Below, piece by piece: positions 4,255 to 5,808 of a stretch of DNA of 5,808 nucleotides. Where the stretch lies: NCBI GenBank assembly GCA_021157815.1, contig JAGGVT010000095.1:1-5808 (forward strand), given 5' to 3'. Position numbers and translations under genes: made by a program. Every line of letters starts with the position of its first letter. Within the stretch, counting starts at the first letter, position 1. This DNA is from a bacterium. Lineage in GTDB: Bacteria > JAJVIF01 > JAGGVT01. Under the pieces are notes generated by a model. It was given only the letters and a program-made list of their open reading frames with translations, made no database searches and was not told where the DNA came from.

Positions 4255-5391
4255 ATGAATCAGAATATTTCAGAACCAGTTGAAGAAAAAAAACAAACTA
4301 AAAAAAGCAAAGTCGCGATTATCAAAACGACACCTGAAACTGCTGTTGAAGATTATATCCGCCTGATGGAAATGGCCGACTTCACCGATGCCCTTCCAAA
4401 AGATAAACACACCATAATCAAGAACAACATCTCATGGCATCTCTTCTTCCCGGGAGCAAACACAACTCCGTGGCAGATGGAGGGCACCATAAAAGCGCTG
4501 GATAAACACGGCTATAAATACACTTGTGTCCAGAATAAAACCGTTGTAACTGATGCTTATGCCGGGCAGAAATTGAATAAATACACCGGCATCTATGATA
4601 AATACAATGTCGAGGTCAAATTTAATTTCAATCCCGATGACATGAAATGGATTAGATATGAGCCGAAGGGAAAGATGCTCGTGCTCAATAAAATTTACCC
4701 CAAAGGGATTTTCATTCCCGATTATTTCATTGGGAAAAACATTATCCATCAGCCGACAATTAAATGCCATATCTACACAACCACGACCGGCTCGATGAAA
4801 AATGCGTTCGGCGGACTTCTCGGCACAAATCGACACTACTGCCATACCGACATCCATGAAACAGTCAACGACCTTCTCACGATTCAAAAAGAGATTCATC
4901 CCGGCATATTTACTGTCATGGATGGCACAACGGCGGGCAACGGCCCTGGTCCACGGACCATGATTCCCATCATAAAGGATGTCATTCTCGCAAGTTCAGA
5001 TCCGGTCGCGATTGACGCTGTCGCCGCAAAGATGATGGGATACGACCCCATGGAATTGAAATACATCCGACTCGCTCATGAAAGCGGGCTTGGATGCGGG
5101 GTCATCGATGAAATGGAAATTGTCGGTGAGGATATCAACGATTTTAACTGGAAATTCCATGTCGGCGACAACATCGCAAGCATAGCCGGCGATCTATTCT
5201 GGTTCGGCCCGCTTAAATTCCTGCAGAATCTAATGTTCCATACTCCCATCGTTTATATTTTCGTCTGGGCAAGCGCGATTTATCATGACAAGTGGTGGTA
5301 TCCAACAACGGGCAAGAAAAGAATCAACGAATGGTATAAAACCCGCTGGGGCAAAAAATTCCTCGATTGGGACAAGCAGTTCGAGGATTAG
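4255..5391 (+). CDS. DUF362 domain-containing protein
   Basis: The protein has 378 residues and fits the DUF362 family (PF04015), whose biochemical role is not settled. Family features in order: VAIIKTTP (20-27), an IKNNISWH stretch (55-62), NTTPWQMEGTIKALDKHGY (69-87, the usual 'T.p..v.a.i..l...G'), IIHQPTIKCH (163-172), MKNAFGGLLG (181-190), a histidine-rich segment HYCHTDIHE (194-202), VMDGTTAGNGPGPR (221-234) and ILASSDPVAIDAVAAKMMGY (244-263), then GLGCGVIDEMEIVG (278-291). Many relatives carry an added 4Fe-4S ferredoxin domain; here the four cysteines (91, 171, 196, 281) are scattered, so none is present. Residues about 300-378 form a C-terminal extension with a hydrophobic stretch around 327-343 (MFHTPIVYIFVWASAIY) and an aromatic/basic tail, suggesting membrane association. 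No signal peptide; the first 18 residues are polar and lysine-rich. It stands alone with its own promoter and lies between two direct copies of a MITE-like element. Confidence 0.85.
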   Translation: MNQNISEPVEEKKQTKKSKVAIIKTTPETAVEDYIRLMEMADFTDALPKDKHTIIKNNISWHLFFPGANTTPWQMEGTIKALDKHGYKYTCVQNKTVVTDAYAGQKLNKYTGIYDKYNVEVKFNFNPDDMKWIRYEPKGKMLVLNKIYPKGIFIPDYFIGKNIIHQPTIKCHIYTTTTGSMKNAFGGLLGTNRHYCHTDIHETVNDLLTIQKEIHPGIFTVMDGTTAGNGPGPRTMIPIIKDVILASSDPVAIDAVAAKMMGYDPMELKYIRLAHESGLGCGVIDEMEIVGEDINDFNWKFHVGDNIASIAGDLFWFGPLKFLQNLMFHTPIVYIFVWASAIYHDKWWYPTTGKKRINEWYKTRWGKKFLDWDKQFED

Positions 5392-5455
5392 AATTAAACA
5401 GTTGATGCTAAATTGCACTCGAATATAGAGTAAAGAAAAATGGATTCCCGCTTTC

Positions 5456-5586
5456 GCGGCTGTTGAAAAAGCTCTGAATGTAGGGGGTAGGTCTCTGTGC
5501 CTACCCTAAATATTGGCATAAATACAGGGCAACCACGGAGAGTTACCCCTACGGTCTGGGATATAATGGGCTTTTTCAACATCCCC
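5456..5586. mobile_element. MITE-like element, copy 2
   Basis: This is the second 131-bp copy, in the same orientation as the one at 3915-4045. Its ends, GCGGCTGTTGAAAAAG (5456-5471) and CTTTTTCAACATCCCC (5571-5586), carry two mismatches. TTTC flanks both sides (5452-5455, 5587-5590). Compared over 160 bases including flanks (3891-4050 against 5432-5591) I count 9 differences, about 94% identity. The left flank again has the left half of the palindromic unit (ATTCCCGC, 5444-5451), but the expected right arm GCGGGAAT reads GCTCGACT, so it is decayed or replaced. It starts 64 bp after the DUF362 stop. Confidence 0.75.
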
Positions 5587-5632
5587 TTTCGCTCGACTTT
5601 CGACATTTAAGGCTGCCTAAATACAATTAAAC

Positions 5633-5735
5633 CGGGTGCCGCCCATACAGCCGTCCCGGCTTTATGGGTGTTTGAAGCAAGGTTACGCATTTCACCCACA
5701 AATCACAAAAAGACGTGATGTGTGGGCGGCACCCG
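5633..5735. repeat. 103-bp structured element that can fold into a three-way junction
   Basis: An outer perfect 13-bp inverted repeat, CGGGTGCCGCCCA (5633-5645) and TGGGCGGCACCCG (5723-5735), encloses two further hairpins. Hairpin 1 (5642-5668) pairs CCCATACAGCCG with CGGCTTTATGGG around a TCC loop, 11 of 12 pairs. Hairpin 2 (5695-5726) pairs CCCACAAATCAC with GTGATGTGTGGG around AAAAAGAC, again 11 of 12. If both form, a 9-bp outer stem (5633-5641/5727-5735) remains and abuts both hairpins exactly, with a 26-nt single strand between them. There is no reading frame. It may be a mobile palindromic element or a structured RNA; copies elsewhere would favour the former. The bases after it, to the window end, show no gene. 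Confidence 0.6.
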
Positions 5736-5808
5736 AGGTTTATAAATTCGATCTCTTGTTGTTTTACTACACTCAAATAAAAACACAGCCGAATTTAAAG
5801 TCGTTTCT

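Noticed and set aside
4432-4899. Minus-strand 155-codon frame inside the DUF362 gene
   Set aside because: It is antisense to well-matched DUF362 sequence, with no ribosome binding site.
5394-5606. Minus-strand open frame of 70 codons over MITE copy 2
   Set aside because: It is the repeat read in translation, as for copy 1. Nothing suggests selection on the protein level.
5744-5796. AAATTCG / CGAATTT inverted repeat near the window end
   Set aside because: The arms are short and AT-rich with about 39 bases between them; this is expected by chance.

Overview
The window looks like a chromosomal segment of an uncultivated, moderate-GC bacterium. It has housekeeping genes (ruvX, cdsA) beside uncharacterised conserved families (a DUF5678-like small protein, a zinc phospholipase C-like protein, DUF362), and the intergenic spaces are rich in dispersed palindromic repeats. 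This style recalls Zixibacteria or other FCB-type candidate phyla, but the placement is a guess from gene style only; there is no rRNA or other marker.

Layout. Positions 1-471 carry no gene, only intergenic repeats: a degenerate inverted repeat at 241-350 and a G/C-only hairpin at 421-438. A small minus-strand gene (472-756, DUF5678-like) diverges from a plus-strand group: ruvX (900-1292), a zinc-dependent phospholipase C-like secreted or membrane-anchored protein (1319-2629) and a CDP-diacylglycerol synthase, cdsA (2708-3667). Both divergent genes have an extended -10 box so close to the start codon that their mRNAs may be leaderless. A 587-base spacer (3668-4254) holds palindromic units, one split by a 131-bp MITE-like element, and then a promoter with a 14-bp palindrome over its -35 region. 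That promoter serves a DUF362 gene (4255-5391). A second copy of the 131-bp element (5456-5586) follows. The window ends with a 103-bp element (5633-5735) that can fold into a three-way junction.

How the parts relate. The PLC-like protein (predicted to release diacylglycerol from phospholipids) and CdsA (which makes CDP-diacylglycerol from phosphatidate) sit in tandem and suggest a phospholipid turnover or synthesis theme; ruvX is probably a co-transcribed housekeeping gene. DUF362 has its own promoter and a good ribosome binding site, and lies between two direct copies of the MITE-like element. The most notable observation is that the MITE-like element has entered exactly the 4-nt loop of a dispersed hairpin repeat, with the loop sequence duplicated, and that the second copy has the same left-hand target. 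No tRNA, rRNA, CRISPR array or transposase gene was seen.
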